Of a stretch of 64,000 nt of DNA, positions 16,794 to 25,263 are shown piece after piece (position 1 is the first letter of the stretch; each line of letters opens with the position of its first letter). Made by a program: the position numbers and the translations under genes. This DNA comes from Amycolatopsis pittospori (GTDB lineage: Bacteria; Actinomycetota; Actinomycetes; Mycobacteriales; Pseudonocardiaceae), in assembly GCF_013870525.1 (NCBI RefSeq), contig NZ_JACBXD010000015.1:1-64000 (forward strand), given 5' to 3'. The notes under the pieces were generated by a model that was not told where the DNA came from, did not search any database, and worked only from the letters and a program-made list of their open reading frames with translations.

Positions 16794-18539
16794 ATGAGAT
16801 TCCGCAGAAAAGGTCTTTCGGCACCCCTGGCCATCACCGCGGTACTCGCGATGGTCGGGGTACCGGTGGTCTTGGGCTCCAGCGCCCAAGCCGCGCCGGG
16901 CTGCAAGGTCGACTACACGATCACCAACCAATGGGACACCGGTTTCGGCGCCACCGTGACCGTCACCAACCTCGGCGACCCGATCAGCGGCGGCTGGACG
17001 CTGGAGTGGGACTTCCCCGGAAACCAGCGGGTGCAGCAGGGCTGGAACGGGACGTTCGGCCAGCAGGGCACGCGCGTGACGGTCCGCGACGCGGGCTGGA
17101 ACGGCTCACTGGGCACCGGCGGCACCGTTTCCCCCGGCTTCAACGGGAGTTTCTCGGGCACCAACGCGAAACCCACGGTGTTCACCCTGAACGGCACCAC
17201 CTGCACCGGCTCCACCACCCCGACCACCACGACCTCCCCGACCACCTCCTCCCCCACCACCACGACCACGACGCCGGGCCCGGGCGGCCCCAAGGCGGAC
17301 AACCCGTACGCCGGTGCCGGCGTCTACGTGAACCCGGAATGGTCGGCGAAGGCCGCCGCCGAACCGGGCGGCAGCCGGATCGCGAACCAGCCCACCGGGG
17401 TCTGGCTCGACCGGATCGCCGCGATCGCGGGCACGAGCACCAGCCGCGGACTGCGCGGGCATCTCGACGAAGCCCTGCTCCAGGCCGCGGGCAAACCGCT
17501 GGTCGTCCAGCTGGTGATCTACAACCTGCCCGGCCGGGACTGCGCCGCGCTCGCCTCGAACGGCGAACTCAAGGCGGACGAACTGTCCCGGTACCAGACG
17601 GAGTACATCGACCCGATCGCCGCGATCCTCGCCGACGCGAAGTACTCGGCGTTGCGCGTGGTGACCGTGATCGAGATCGACTCGCTGCCGAACCTGGTCA
17701 CCAACGTGACGCCACGGGCCACGGCCACGCCCCAGTGCGACGTCATGAAGGCCAACGGGAACTACGTCAACGGGGTCGGCTACGCGCTCTCGAAGTTCGG
17801 GCCGATCCCGAACGTCTACAACTACATCGACGCGGGACACCACGGCTGGCTCGGCTGGGACGACAACCTCGCCCCCTCCGCGGCGCTCTTCGCGCAGGCA
17901 GCGCGGACCGCCGGCAGCACGCCGGCCTACGTCCACGGGTTCATCGCGAACACCGCGAACTACGGCGCCCTCAAGGAGCCGTACTTCACCGTGAACGATT
18001 CCGTCGGCGGGACTTCGGTGCGGACGTCGAAGTGGATCGACTGGAACCGTTACGTGGACGAACTCTCCTACGCCAAGGCGTTCCAGGAGGAAGCCGTCCG
18101 GGCCGGATTCCCTTCGGACGTCGGGATGCTCATCGACACCTCCCGCAACGGTTGGGGCGGCAGCGCCCGGCCGACCGGTGCCGGTCCGTCCACCACCGTC
18201 GACGCCTACGTGAACGGCGGCCGGACCGATCGCCGGATCCACCTCGGCAACTGGTGCAACCAGTCGGGCGCGGGCATCGGCGAACGCCCCAAGGCGGCAC
18301 CCGAAGCCGGTATCGACGCCTACGTCTGGATCAAGCCGCCGGGCGAGTCCGACGGTGCCAGCAAGGAGATCCCGAACACCGAGGGCAAGGGTTTCGACCG
18401 GATGTGCGACCCGACCTACACCGGTAACCCGCGGAACCAGAACAACCTCTCCGGGGCGCTTCCCGACGCGCCGCTCTCCGGGCACTGGTTCTCCGCACAG
18501 TTCCAGGAGCTGATGAAGAACGCGTACCCGGCACTGTAG
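16794..18539 (+). CDS. secreted GH6 cellobiohydrolase with N-terminal CBM2
   Basis: A 581-residue secreted cellulase. The order is: signal peptide (about 1-34, ending SSAQA), family 2 cellulose-binding module (about 35-137, starting CKVDYTITNQWDTGF and ending GTTC), a Thr/Pro/Ser linker, and the GH6 catalytic domain to the end. GH6 hallmarks are IYNLPGRDCAALASNGE, VIEIDSLPNLVTN and NVYNYIDAGHHGWLGW. Members cleave cellulose from the non-reducing end, releasing cellobiose. AAGGAGG lies 6 bp before the chosen ATG; a longer in-frame reading from 16719 has no such site. Two CebR-type boxes upstream imply cellobiose induction. Confidence 0.94.
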   Translation: MRFRRKGLSAPLAITAVLAMVGVPVVLGSSAQAAPGCKVDYTITNQWDTGFGATVTVTNLGDPISGGWTLEWDFPGNQRVQQGWNGTFGQQGTRVTVRDAGWNGSLGTGGTVSPGFNGSFSGTNAKPTVFTLNGTTCTGSTTPTTTTSPTTSSPTTTTTTPGPGGPKADNPYAGAGVYVNPEWSAKAAAEPGGSRIANQPTGVWLDRIAAIAGTSTSRGLRGHLDEALLQAAGKPLVVQLVIYNLPGRDCAALASNGELKADELSRYQTEYIDPIAAILADAKYSALRVVTVIEIDSLPNLVTNVTPRATATPQCDVMKANGNYVNGVGYALSKFGPIPNVYNYIDAGHHGWLGWDDNLAPSAALFAQAARTAGSTPAYVHGFIANTANYGALKEPYFTVNDSVGGTSVRTSKWIDWNRYVDELSYAKAFQEEAVRAGFPSDVGMLIDTSRNGWGGSARPTGAGPSTTVDAYVNGGRTDRRIHLGNWCNQSGAGIGERPKAAPEAGIDAYVWIKPPGESDGASKEIPNTEGKGFDRMCDPTYTGNPRNQNNLSGALPDAPLSGHWFSAQFQELMKNAYPAL

Positions 18540-18544
18540 GACGT

Positions 18545-18596
18545 CGGGTCGTGAGTGGCGATTCGGGTTAGAACCCGAATCGCCACTCACGACCCG
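18545..18596. terminator. perfect 25-bp stem hairpin (GTCGTGAGTGG family, copy 2)
   Basis: Arms 18545-18569 and 18572-18596 are fully complementary around a 2-nt loop. It begins 5 bp after the GH6 stop, in the gap between convergent genes, so it is probably a bidirectional terminator. The outer arm GGGTCGTGAGTGG is shared with 9862-9913. Confidence 0.8.
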
Positions 18597-18635
18597 TGTC
18601 GCGTGCCGCCGCTCGGCCCCGGTCTCGGGGCAGGC

Positions 18636-18688
18636 GTTGCGAAAGCCACTTTCGCAACCTTCAATGTTGCGAAAGTGGCTTTCGCAAC
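18636..18688. repeat. GTTGCGAAAG double-hairpin repeat, copy 1
   Basis: Two 23-bp palindromes, each with GTTGCGAAAG and CTTTCGCAAC arms, are separated by 7 bp (CTTCAAT). The second is the reverse complement of the first (CCA versus TGG centre), so the whole 53-bp unit can also fold as one long hairpin. Other copies lie at 38210-38262 and 52240-52292. Confidence 0.85.
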
Positions 18689-18721
18689 ATTGTCACCCGG
18701 CGGACCGGGAGTGCGCGACGG

Positions 18722-20485
18722 TCAGGCCTCGGTATGCCCCAGGAGCGGCCGGGCCACGAACCGCGCCTCCGGCTCCAGCATCGTGTCGAGTTCGAGCACG
18801 ACGACGTCGTTCCGCCCGGCGCGCACCACCGGGCCCGGTACGTACAACGTCCTTTGTGGACCCCGTCGCCAGTAGCGGCCGAGCAGGAATCCGTTGATCC
18901 AGACCATGCCCTTGCCCCAGTGCCCGGTGTCGAGGAAGAGGTCGGTGGGCTCGTCGAGATCGAATCCGCCCCGCACCACGACCGGTCCGGAGATCGGTCC
19001 CGGCGGGGCGTCGTCGGCGGACTCTTCCGGCAGGAGACCGGGGAGCGCGGCGAGGTCGATCGGGACGACTTCCCAGCCCTTCAGCGGTTCACCGTGCAGC
19101 CGTGCGCCGCCGACGATCCCCTTGGGCTCCCCGATCCGCTCCCCGTAGTTGACCCTCCCCTGGTCTTCCACCAGTACCAGGAGTTCACCGCGTGCCCGGG
19201 GCAGCCGGACCGCCCGGTCGTGGTGTTCCCGCAGCAGGGTGCCGACGCGGTCGCCGTCGAAGAACACCGTCGCCTGGTCGCGCACCTCGCAAAACGTCAG
19301 CACGCCCGCGGTGGAGGCATCGATCGTCGTCCGCAGGAAGGCCAGCCGCGGGGTCGGGGTCAGCTCGTCGAAGGCGGGCAGCCGCTCGTGGACCTGCGCG
19401 GTCCCCCAGCGGCGCGGCGAATCGAGCAGCGAGACGGGATCCCGCAGCGGCGCGGTCGGCGTCGGGGCCGGACGTGCCTCGGGCGGGACGCTGTCGGGCA
19501 CCTTCTGATAGCGCGCGATCACCTCACGGAACGCGTGGTATTTCGCCGTCGGATCGCCGGCTTCGTCGAGCGGGGCGTCGTAGTCGTAGGACGTGACCAG
19601 TGGCTGGTAGACGCCCTTGTCGTTGGCACCGTTGGTGAGCCCGAAGTTCGTGCCGCCGTGGAACATGTAGAGGTTGACCGAGGCACCGGCCGCGAGCAGC
19701 GCGTCGAGGTCGGCCGCCGAGTCGGCGACCGACGTGGTGTGGTGATGCGCGCCCCAGTGGTCGAACCAGCCGTTCCAGAACTCACTGCACATCAGCGGTC
19801 CGGTGGGCTGATGCTCGCGCAGGGTCTTCAGGCGTGCGGTGCTCTGCGATCCGAACGACGCCGTCCGGTGCAGCACCCCGTCGAGACCGCCGTTCGCCAG
19901 CATCTCGTGCGTCGGCTGGTCCACTGTGGTCAGGGGGACGGTGATCCCGGCGGCGCGGGTGTAATGCGTCAGCGCGGCCAGGTACCGCTTGTCGTCCCCG
20001 AAGGCGCCGTACTCGTTCTCGACCTGGACGAGCAGGACCGGGCCGCCCCGGTCGATCTGGTGCGGCGCGACCACGCGGAACACGTCGTCCAGATAGCCGC
20101 GGACGGCGGTGAGGTACTTCGGCTCGAAGTGCCGGACACGGAGTCCGGGATCCCGCAGCAGCCAGGTCGGCAGGCCGCCGTTGTCCCATTCCGCGCAGAT
20201 GTACGGTCCGGGGCGGACGATGGCGTACATCCCGGCGTCGGCGATCAGCCGGAGGAAGCGGTCGAGGTCCAGGCCGCCGGTGAGGTCGAATTCGCCGGGT
20301 TCCGGTGAATGCGCGTTCCAGGCGACGTAGGTCTCGATGGTGTTGAGGCCCATCCGGCGGGCCTTGTCGATCCGGTCGGCCCACTGGTCCGGGTGGACGC
20401 GGAAGTAGTGCAGGGCCCCGGAAATGATCTGGAACGGCTTCCCGTCGAGCAGGAAGTCGGTCTCCCCGATGCTGAACTCAGGCAT
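18722..20485 (-). CDS. GH35 beta-galactosidase
   Basis: A 587-residue glycoside hydrolase without a signal peptide, so cytoplasmic. The GH35 TIM barrel is clear: FQIISGALHYFRV, GLNTIETYVAWNAHSPEPGEFD, IVRPGPYICAEWDNGGLP, the acid/base E158 in VQVENEYG and the nucleophile E235 in CSEFWNGWFDHWG. The C-terminal third is a beta-sandwich region. It is the last gene of a sugar-uptake operon and overlaps the GH51 gene by 8 bp. Together the two would remove galactose and arabinose from imported oligosaccharides, as from type I/II arabinogalactan. Confidence 0.92.
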   Translation of the reverse strand: MPEFSIGETDFLLDGKPFQIISGALHYFRVHPDQWADRIDKARRMGLNTIETYVAWNAHSPEPGEFDLTGGLDLDRFLRLIADAGMYAIVRPGPYICAEWDNGGLPTWLLRDPGLRVRHFEPKYLTAVRGYLDDVFRVVAPHQIDRGGPVLLVQVENEYGAFGDDKRYLAALTHYTRAAGITVPLTTVDQPTHEMLANGGLDGVLHRTASFGSQSTARLKTLREHQPTGPLMCSEFWNGWFDHWGAHHHTTSVADSAADLDALLAAGASVNLYMFHGGTNFGLTNGANDKGVYQPLVTSYDYDAPLDEAGDPTAKYHAFREVIARYQKVPDSVPPEARPAPTPTAPLRDPVSLLDSPRRWGTAQVHERLPAFDELTPTPRLAFLRTTIDASTAGVLTFCEVRDQATVFFDGDRVGTLLREHHDRAVRLPRARGELLVLVEDQGRVNYGERIGEPKGIVGGARLHGEPLKGWEVVPIDLAALPGLLPEESADDAPPGPISGPVVVRGGFDLDEPTDLFLDTGHWGKGMVWINGFLLGRYWRRGPQRTLYVPGPVVRAGRNDVVVLELDTMLEPEARFVARPLLGHTEA

Positions 20486-22019
20486 CCCGGACCACCGCCG
20501 AGGCCAGCCGGAGCGCGGTCCAGGAAAGGGGTGGGAGCGTGGCGGTGATGGTGGTTCCTTCCGGGTCGTGCTCGGCCGTCACCCCGGGCAGCGGGACGGG
20601 CCGAACGGGCTCTGTGTTGACGCAGTTCTTGAGGTGACGGTCGTGGCCCGCGATCGTCCACGTCCCGTAGGGCGTCAGCCGTGCGCCGCGGACGCGGATC
20701 CTCACCTCGGTCGCCGACTCGGTCGCGCGGTTGGTCAGGAACAGCGCGCAGTGGCCGTTCTCGTCGAAGGTCGCCGCCGCGTCGACGACGTCCACCCGGC
20801 CGTGAAGTCCGGTGTGGACGGTGTCGCCCGTGACGGCCAGCCGCAGACTGTTCCCCTTGGCGAGCATGGAAACGAGGCTGAACGGGTGGAACGTCGTCTG
20901 CCGCCAGGCCCCGCCGCCGGGTTCGGTCCGGATCGGTGCGATGACGTTGACCAGTTGCGCCTGGTTCGCCATGGTCACACGATCGACGTTGCGCACCAGG
21001 GACGCGAGCAGCGAGCCCACGACGACGGCGTCGGTGACGGTGTAGTCGTCCTCGATGATCGGCGGATGCTCGCGCCAGCCGCCCGCGATCAGTTCGTGTT
21101 GTTCGACGTCGTTCCAGTGCCGCTGGTCCCAGACGTTCCACTCGTCGACGCTGATGCCGATCTTCTTGTCCAGCCCCGCTTTCACCAGGACGTCGTCGAT
21201 GATCCCGGCGGCGGTGCGGACATAGCCGTCGAGTGCGGCGGCGCTGGCCAGGTAGCTCGCGACGTCGCCGTCGTGCTCCTGGTAGTAGGCGTGCAGGGAG
21301 ATGTGGTCGACCAGGGCCGCGGTGTGCTCCAGGACGGTGCGCTCCCAGTGGCCGAACGTCGGCATCTCCTGGTTGGAACTTCCGGCGACGACCAGTTCGA
21401 CGCCGGGGTCTATCATCCGCATGACCCGCGCGGTTTCGGCGGCGAGCCGGCCGTACTCGTCGGCCGTCTTGTGCCCGATCTGCCAGGGCCCGTCCATCTC
21501 GTTGCCGAGGCACCACAGCTGGAAGCCGAACGGACGGTCGGCGCCGTTCGCGCGCCGCCGCTCGCTCAGTTCCGTACCGCCGGGGTGGTTGCAGTATTCG
21601 AGGACGTCGGCCGCTTCCTGGATGCCACGGGTGCCGAGGTTGACCGCGTACATCACCTCGACGTCCGCCGCTTCGGCCCACGCGGCGAATTCGTGCAGGC
21701 CGAAGCGATGGGATTCGACGCTGTGCCACGCGGGATCCAGCCGGACGGGCCGCCGGTCCACCGGACCGACCCCGTCCTCCCAGCGGTGCGCCGAGACGAA
21801 GTTCCCGCCCGGATAGCGGACGACGGACGGCCCGAGTTCGCGCACCAGGCCGAGAACGTCGCCCCGGAAGCCGCGATCGTCCGAAGTGGAGTGTCCCGGT
21901 TCGAAGATGCCGGTGTACACGGCCCGCCCCATGTGCTCGACGAAGGAGCCGAACAGCCGGCGCGGAACCGCGCCGGCCACGTCCGAGACGTCGGCTTCGA
22001 TCTGGATGCCCACACTCAC
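20478..22019 (-). CDS. GH51 alpha-L-arabinofuranosidase
   Basis: A 513-residue cytoplasmic enzyme (no signal peptide). GH51 motifs are LFGSFVEHMGRAVYTGIFEP, VVRYPGGNFVSAHRWEDGVGP, the acid/base E174 in WCLGNEMDGPWQ and the nucleophile E293 in SVDEWNVW. It hydrolyses terminal alpha-L-arabinofuranosyl groups from short oligosaccharides. The GTG start overlaps the stop of the solute-binding protein gene (GTGA), so translation is coupled. It pairs with GH35 in the same operon. Confidence 0.94.
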   Translation of the reverse strand: MSVGIQIEADVSDVAGAVPRRLFGSFVEHMGRAVYTGIFEPGHSTSDDRGFRGDVLGLVRELGPSVVRYPGGNFVSAHRWEDGVGPVDRRPVRLDPAWHSVESHRFGLHEFAAWAEAADVEVMYAVNLGTRGIQEAADVLEYCNHPGGTELSERRRANGADRPFGFQLWCLGNEMDGPWQIGHKTADEYGRLAAETARVMRMIDPGVELVVAGSSNQEMPTFGHWERTVLEHTAALVDHISLHAYYQEHDGDVASYLASAAALDGYVRTAAGIIDDVLVKAGLDKKIGISVDEWNVWDQRHWNDVEQHELIAGGWREHPPIIEDDYTVTDAVVVGSLLASLVRNVDRVTMANQAQLVNVIAPIRTEPGGGAWRQTTFHPFSLVSMLAKGNSLRLAVTGDTVHTGLHGRVDVVDAAATFDENGHCALFLTNRATESATEVRIRVRGARLTPYGTWTIAGHDRHLKNCVNTEPVRPVPLPGVTAEHDPEGTTITATLPPLSWTALRLASAVVRDA

Positions 22020-23350
22020 CCCGCGCTGACGGTGAAGCCCTGCTGGTTGCCGTAGTCCACGAGCGCCTGTTGCCAGGCGTTCAGCCCGGCGTCGAGCGAG
22101 GTGCCGTTGAGATAGGCCTTGCCGACGGTGTCGCTGAAGACGCTGTTGGCGTAGGTCTGGTAAGGCAGGTAGGTCCAGCCCTTCGCGACGTTCTTCGACG
22201 CCTCGTTGAGCACCTGGTTGATCTTCTGCCCGCCGAAGTACGGGTTGGCCTCGTCGAGGAAGGCGGGCGAGTTCAGGTCGGCGGTGGTGGCCGGGAAACC
22301 GCCGCTGGCGATGAACGGCTTGACTCCGTTGCCGTGGTTGAGCCAGCGGACGAACGCCGCCGCGAGCGCCGGGTTGCCGCTCTGCTTGAGCACCGACTGC
22401 GTGCTGCCACCGTTCTCCGCGGTGACCGGCCGGCCGTCATAGGTCGGCATCGGCGCCACTGCCCACTTGCCCGCGCCGCCGGGTACCGAGGACTTGAAGT
22501 TGCCCGGCATCCAGGCACCGGTCACGAGCGAGGCGATGGTGCCGTCGCCGAGGGCGCGGAACCAGTCGTCGGACCACTCCTTGATCGGGGCGAGCAGTTT
22601 GCCCTCGACCAGCTGGTTCCAGGTGGCCGTCCACTTCTTGGTGCCCTCGTCGGCCAGGTTGATCTTGACGTTCCGGCCGTCGGCGGTGAACGGCTTCCCG
22701 CCCGCCTGCCAGATCATGCTGGTGGCGAAGCCGGGGTCGCCCGTGTCGGAGGTGATGTACTTGCCGGGGTCGGCCGCGTGCAGCTTCCTGGCCGCGGCGG
22801 CATACTCGTCCCAGGTCTTCGGCACGGCGATGCCGTTGGCGTCGAAGACTTCTTTGTTGTAGAAGAGCGCCATCGGACCGGAGTCCTGCGGGAGGCCGTA
22901 TAGGCCGTTATTCACCCGGACGCTGGACCAGGTCGAGGGCGAATAGTCCTTTTCGAACGCGCCGAAACCGTACTGGTCGAGGTTGGCGAGCGAGTCGGTC
23001 AGCGCGAACTGCGGCAGCGCGTAGTACTCGATCTGAGCGACGTCGGGGCCGCCCGAACCTGCCTTGATCGCGTTCTGCAGTTTGGTGTACTGCTCCTTGT
23101 TGGTGCCCGCGTTGACGTAGTCGACCTTGACGTTCGGGAATTCCTTCTCGAACGCGGCCACCTGGTCCTTGGCCGACGGGGTCCAGCTCCAGTAGGTGAT
23201 CGTGCCGCCCGCCTTGAGCGCGGCGTCGACCGAGTCCTGCGTCCCGCCGACGGCGGCCGGGCCGCTCGCCCCGGACGAACAGCCGACGGCCAGTGCTGCG
23301 GCCAGCGTCACGGCGGCGGCCGCCCTGACGCTTCTACGGATCCGTGACAT
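22016..23350 (-). CDS. sugar ABC transporter substrate-binding lipoprotein
   Basis: A 444-residue extracellular solute-binding protein of the family 1 (MalE-like) type. The lipobox LAVGC sits near residue 23. The mature protein shows GGTITYWSWTPSAKDQVAAFEKEFPNVKVDYVNAG, GPDVAQIEYYALPQF and LYGLPQDSGPMALFYNKEVFDANGI, the usual pattern for oligosaccharide binders. The start at MSRIRRSVRAA has AAAGGA nine bases upstream. In the longer open frame the sequence belongs to the permease gene. The likely ligand is an arabino- or galacto-oligosaccharide, given the hydrolases in the operon. Confidence 0.92.
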   Translation of the reverse strand: MSRIRRSVRAAAAVTLAAALAVGCSSGASGPAAVGGTQDSVDAALKAGGTITYWSWTPSAKDQVAAFEKEFPNVKVDYVNAGTNKEQYTKLQNAIKAGSGGPDVAQIEYYALPQFALTDSLANLDQYGFGAFEKDYSPSTWSSVRVNNGLYGLPQDSGPMALFYNKEVFDANGIAVPKTWDEYAAAARKLHAADPGKYITSDTGDPGFATSMIWQAGGKPFTADGRNVKINLADEGTKKWTATWNQLVEGKLLAPIKEWSDDWFRALGDGTIASLVTGAWMPGNFKSSVPGGAGKWAVAPMPTYDGRPVTAENGGSTQSVLKQSGNPALAAAFVRWLNHGNGVKPFIASGGFPATTADLNSPAFLDEANPYFGGQKINQVLNEASKNVAKGWTYLPYQTYANSVFSDTVGKAYLNGTSLDAGLNAWQQALVDYGNQQGFTVSAG

Positions 23351-23379
23351 CGAGTGTCCTTTCACGACGGTGGGGAGGG

Positions 23380-24243
23380 CTATTGCTTGACGCTGCCGGC
23401 GCTCAGACCGGACTGCCAGTAGCGCTGCATGAACAGGAAGGCCAGGACGAGCGGGACGATCGTGATCAGCGAACCGGTCAGCACCAGGTGATAGACCGGC
23501 TGGGCGCCGGCCCCGGAGGCCTGCGCGCTCCACTGGTTGAGCCCGACGGTGAGCGGATACCACTTCGGTTCGCTGAGCATGATCAGCGGCAGGAAGTAGT
23601 TGTTCCAAGTGGACACCACGGTGAACAGCGCGACCGTCACGATCCCGGGCGCCAGCTGCCGCAGGGTCACCGTGAGGAAGATCCGGATCTCCCCCGCGCC
23701 GTCGATGCGTGCCGCTTCCAGCAACTCGTCGGGAATGGCCTCGGAGGCGTACACCCAGATCAGGTAGAGACCGAACGGGCTGATCAGCGACGGGATGATG
23801 ATGGCCAGCGGGGTGTTGGTGAGGCCGAGTTTGCTGAACATCAGGAACGTCGGCACCGCGAGCGCGGTACCGGGGACGGCGACCGCGCCGAGGACGACCG
23901 CGAACACCGCGCGGCGACCGGGAAAACGGTACTTCGCCAGGCCGTAGCCCGCGGCGGTGGCGAGCAGGGTCGCTCCCCCGGCCCCGACCACGACGTAGAG
24001 CAGCGTGTTCCCCAGCCAGCGCAGGAAGATCCCGTTGTCGTAGGTGAACGTCTCGCCGATGTTCTCGAACAGCGCGAACGGTCCGCCGAAGGCCAGGCCG
24101 GAGGTGGTGAACAACGAAGACTGCGTCTTGGTCGCGTTGATGATCAGCCACACCAGCGGTACGAGCGTGTAGATCAGGAACAGCGCCATGACCGCCGTGA
24201 GGACTCGCGATTTCCGCGGCCGCGTCACCGAGAACGTCGCCAT
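23380..24243 (-). CDS. sugar ABC transporter permease (MalG type)
   Basis: A 287-residue inner-membrane permease with six predicted helices. The EAA loop that docks the ATPase is EAARIDGAGEIRIFLTVTLRQLAPG. NYFLPLIML and a C-terminal QRYWQSGLSAGSVKQ end are typical of MalG-like subunits. Its ATG starts on the last base of the upstream permease stop (TGATG). No ATP-binding subunit is encoded in the operon; actinomycetes usually energise such importers with a shared MsiK-like ATPase. Confidence 0.92.
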   Translation of the reverse strand: MATFSVTRPRKSRVLTAVMALFLIYTLVPLVWLIINATKTQSSLFTTSGLAFGGPFALFENIGETFTYDNGIFLRWLGNTLLYVVVGAGGATLLATAAGYGLAKYRFPGRRAVFAVVLGAVAVPGTALAVPTFLMFSKLGLTNTPLAIIIPSLISPFGLYLIWVYASEAIPDELLEAARIDGAGEIRIFLTVTLRQLAPGIVTVALFTVVSTWNNYFLPLIMLSEPKWYPLTVGLNQWSAQASGAGAQPVYHLVLTGSLITIVPLVLAFLFMQRYWQSGLSAGSVKQ

Positions 24244-25172
24244 CACATCCCCTTCCGGGAGCCGCGCAGCTGCACGACGTAGGCGATGACCGCGGTGATC
24301 ACGCCCATCACGATCGCGACGGTGGCGGAGTAGTTGTACTGCTGCCCGCCGAAGGAAAGGTTGTAGGCGTACATGTTCGGCGTGTAGAAGGTGCCGATCA
24401 CGTTGGGCGCCAGGGTGCGCATGATGTTCGGCTCGTTGAACAGCTGGAAACTGCCGATGATCGAGAAGATCGTGGCGATCACGATCGCCCCGCGCAGCGC
24501 GGGCAGCTTCACGCTCAGGATGGTGCGGAACGCGCCCGCGCCGTCGATCGCCGCGGCCTCGAACTGCTCCTTGGGGATCACCTTGAGCGCGGAGTAGAAG
24601 ATCAGCATGTTGTACCCGGTGAACTCCCAGGTGACGACGTTGCCGATGGACGCGAGCATCCAGTTGTCCGACAACGGTTTCACCACGTCGCGGCCGAGCA
24701 GGTGATTGAGATCGGCGGCGAGTCCGAAGTGGTCTCCGTAGATGAAGCCCCACATCAGCGCGGCGACCACGGCGGGTACCGCGTAGGGCAGGAAGATCAC
24801 GACCCGGAAGAAGCCGGACGCGTGCAGCCGGGCGCTGTCGATCGCCAGCGCCGCGATCAGCGCGAGCAGCAGCATGATCGGCACCTGCACGGCGAGGAAC
24901 ACCAGCACCCGCTGGAAGGAGTCCCAGAACTTCGGGTCGGCGAGCACCTGCGCGTAGTTGTCCACGCCGACGAACGTCGTGCCACCGAAGAAGGCCTGGT
25001 CGCGGAAGAGGCTGAGGACGAACGCGTAGACGATCGGCGCCAGGAACTCCAGGGCGAACACGAGCATGAACGGGGCGACGAAAAGCCAGCCACGCCAGTT
25101 GCGGCGGGGGCGGCGCGCGGTGACCGCGCGGCGTGGCGGCGCCTCGGCGGGCGCGACCGCTGTGGACGTCAT
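24243..25172 (-). CDS. sugar ABC transporter permease (MalF type)
   Basis: A 309-residue permease and the first gene of the arabino/galacto-oligosaccharide operon. A cytoplasmic basic N-terminus (RRAVTARRPRRNWRG) is followed by six helices. The EAA loop is EAAAIDGAGAFRTILSVKLPALRG. Two LacI-type operators lie between its start and the divergent LacI gene, so it is the regulated promoter-proximal gene. Confidence 0.92.
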   Translation of the reverse strand: MTSTAVAPAEAPPRRAVTARRPRRNWRGWLFVAPFMLVFALEFLAPIVYAFVLSLFRDQAFFGGTTFVGVDNYAQVLADPKFWDSFQRVLVFLAVQVPIMLLLALIAALAIDSARLHASGFFRVVIFLPYAVPAVVAALMWGFIYGDHFGLAADLNHLLGRDVVKPLSDNWMLASIGNVVTWEFTGYNMLIFYSALKVIPKEQFEAAAIDGAGAFRTILSVKLPALRGAIVIATIFSIIGSFQLFNEPNIMRTLAPNVIGTFYTPNMYAYNLSFGGQQYNYSATVAIVMGVITAVIAYVVQLRGSRKGM

Positions 25173-25213
25173 CGTCCCTCCGGGTTCCCTGAGCGAATTG
25201 GCGACTCAGCGAA

Positions 25214-25229
25214 ATGTTTACGTCAACAT
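25214..25229. promoter_or_regulatory. LacI-family operator O1
   Basis: ATGTTTACGTCAACAT fits the palindrome TGTTnACGTnAACA with the central CG typical of LacI-family sites. It lies 42 bp upstream of the first permease start, in the divergent control region. Confidence 0.75.
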
Positions 25230-25249
25230 CAGACCGGCGGAGGCTATCG

Positions 25250-25263
25250 TGTTGACGTGAACA
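25250..25263. promoter_or_regulatory. LacI-family operator O2, overlapping the regulator's start
   Basis: TGTTGACGTGAACA matches the same TGTTnACGTnAACA pattern as O1, and the two centres are 35 bp apart. It overlaps the beginning of the LacI gene, which suggests autorepression as well as control of the transport operon. Confidence 0.72.

Noticed and set aside
18636..18688. Palindromic repeats considered as a CRISPR array
   Set aside because: Only two palindromes with a 7-bp spacer, dispersed copies elsewhere and no cas genes.
22016..24151. A 711-residue frame joining the solute-binding protein to upstream sequence
   Set aside because: The upstream part reads the permease gene in the wrong frame. 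A lipoprotein signal and ribosome binding site define the start at 23350.
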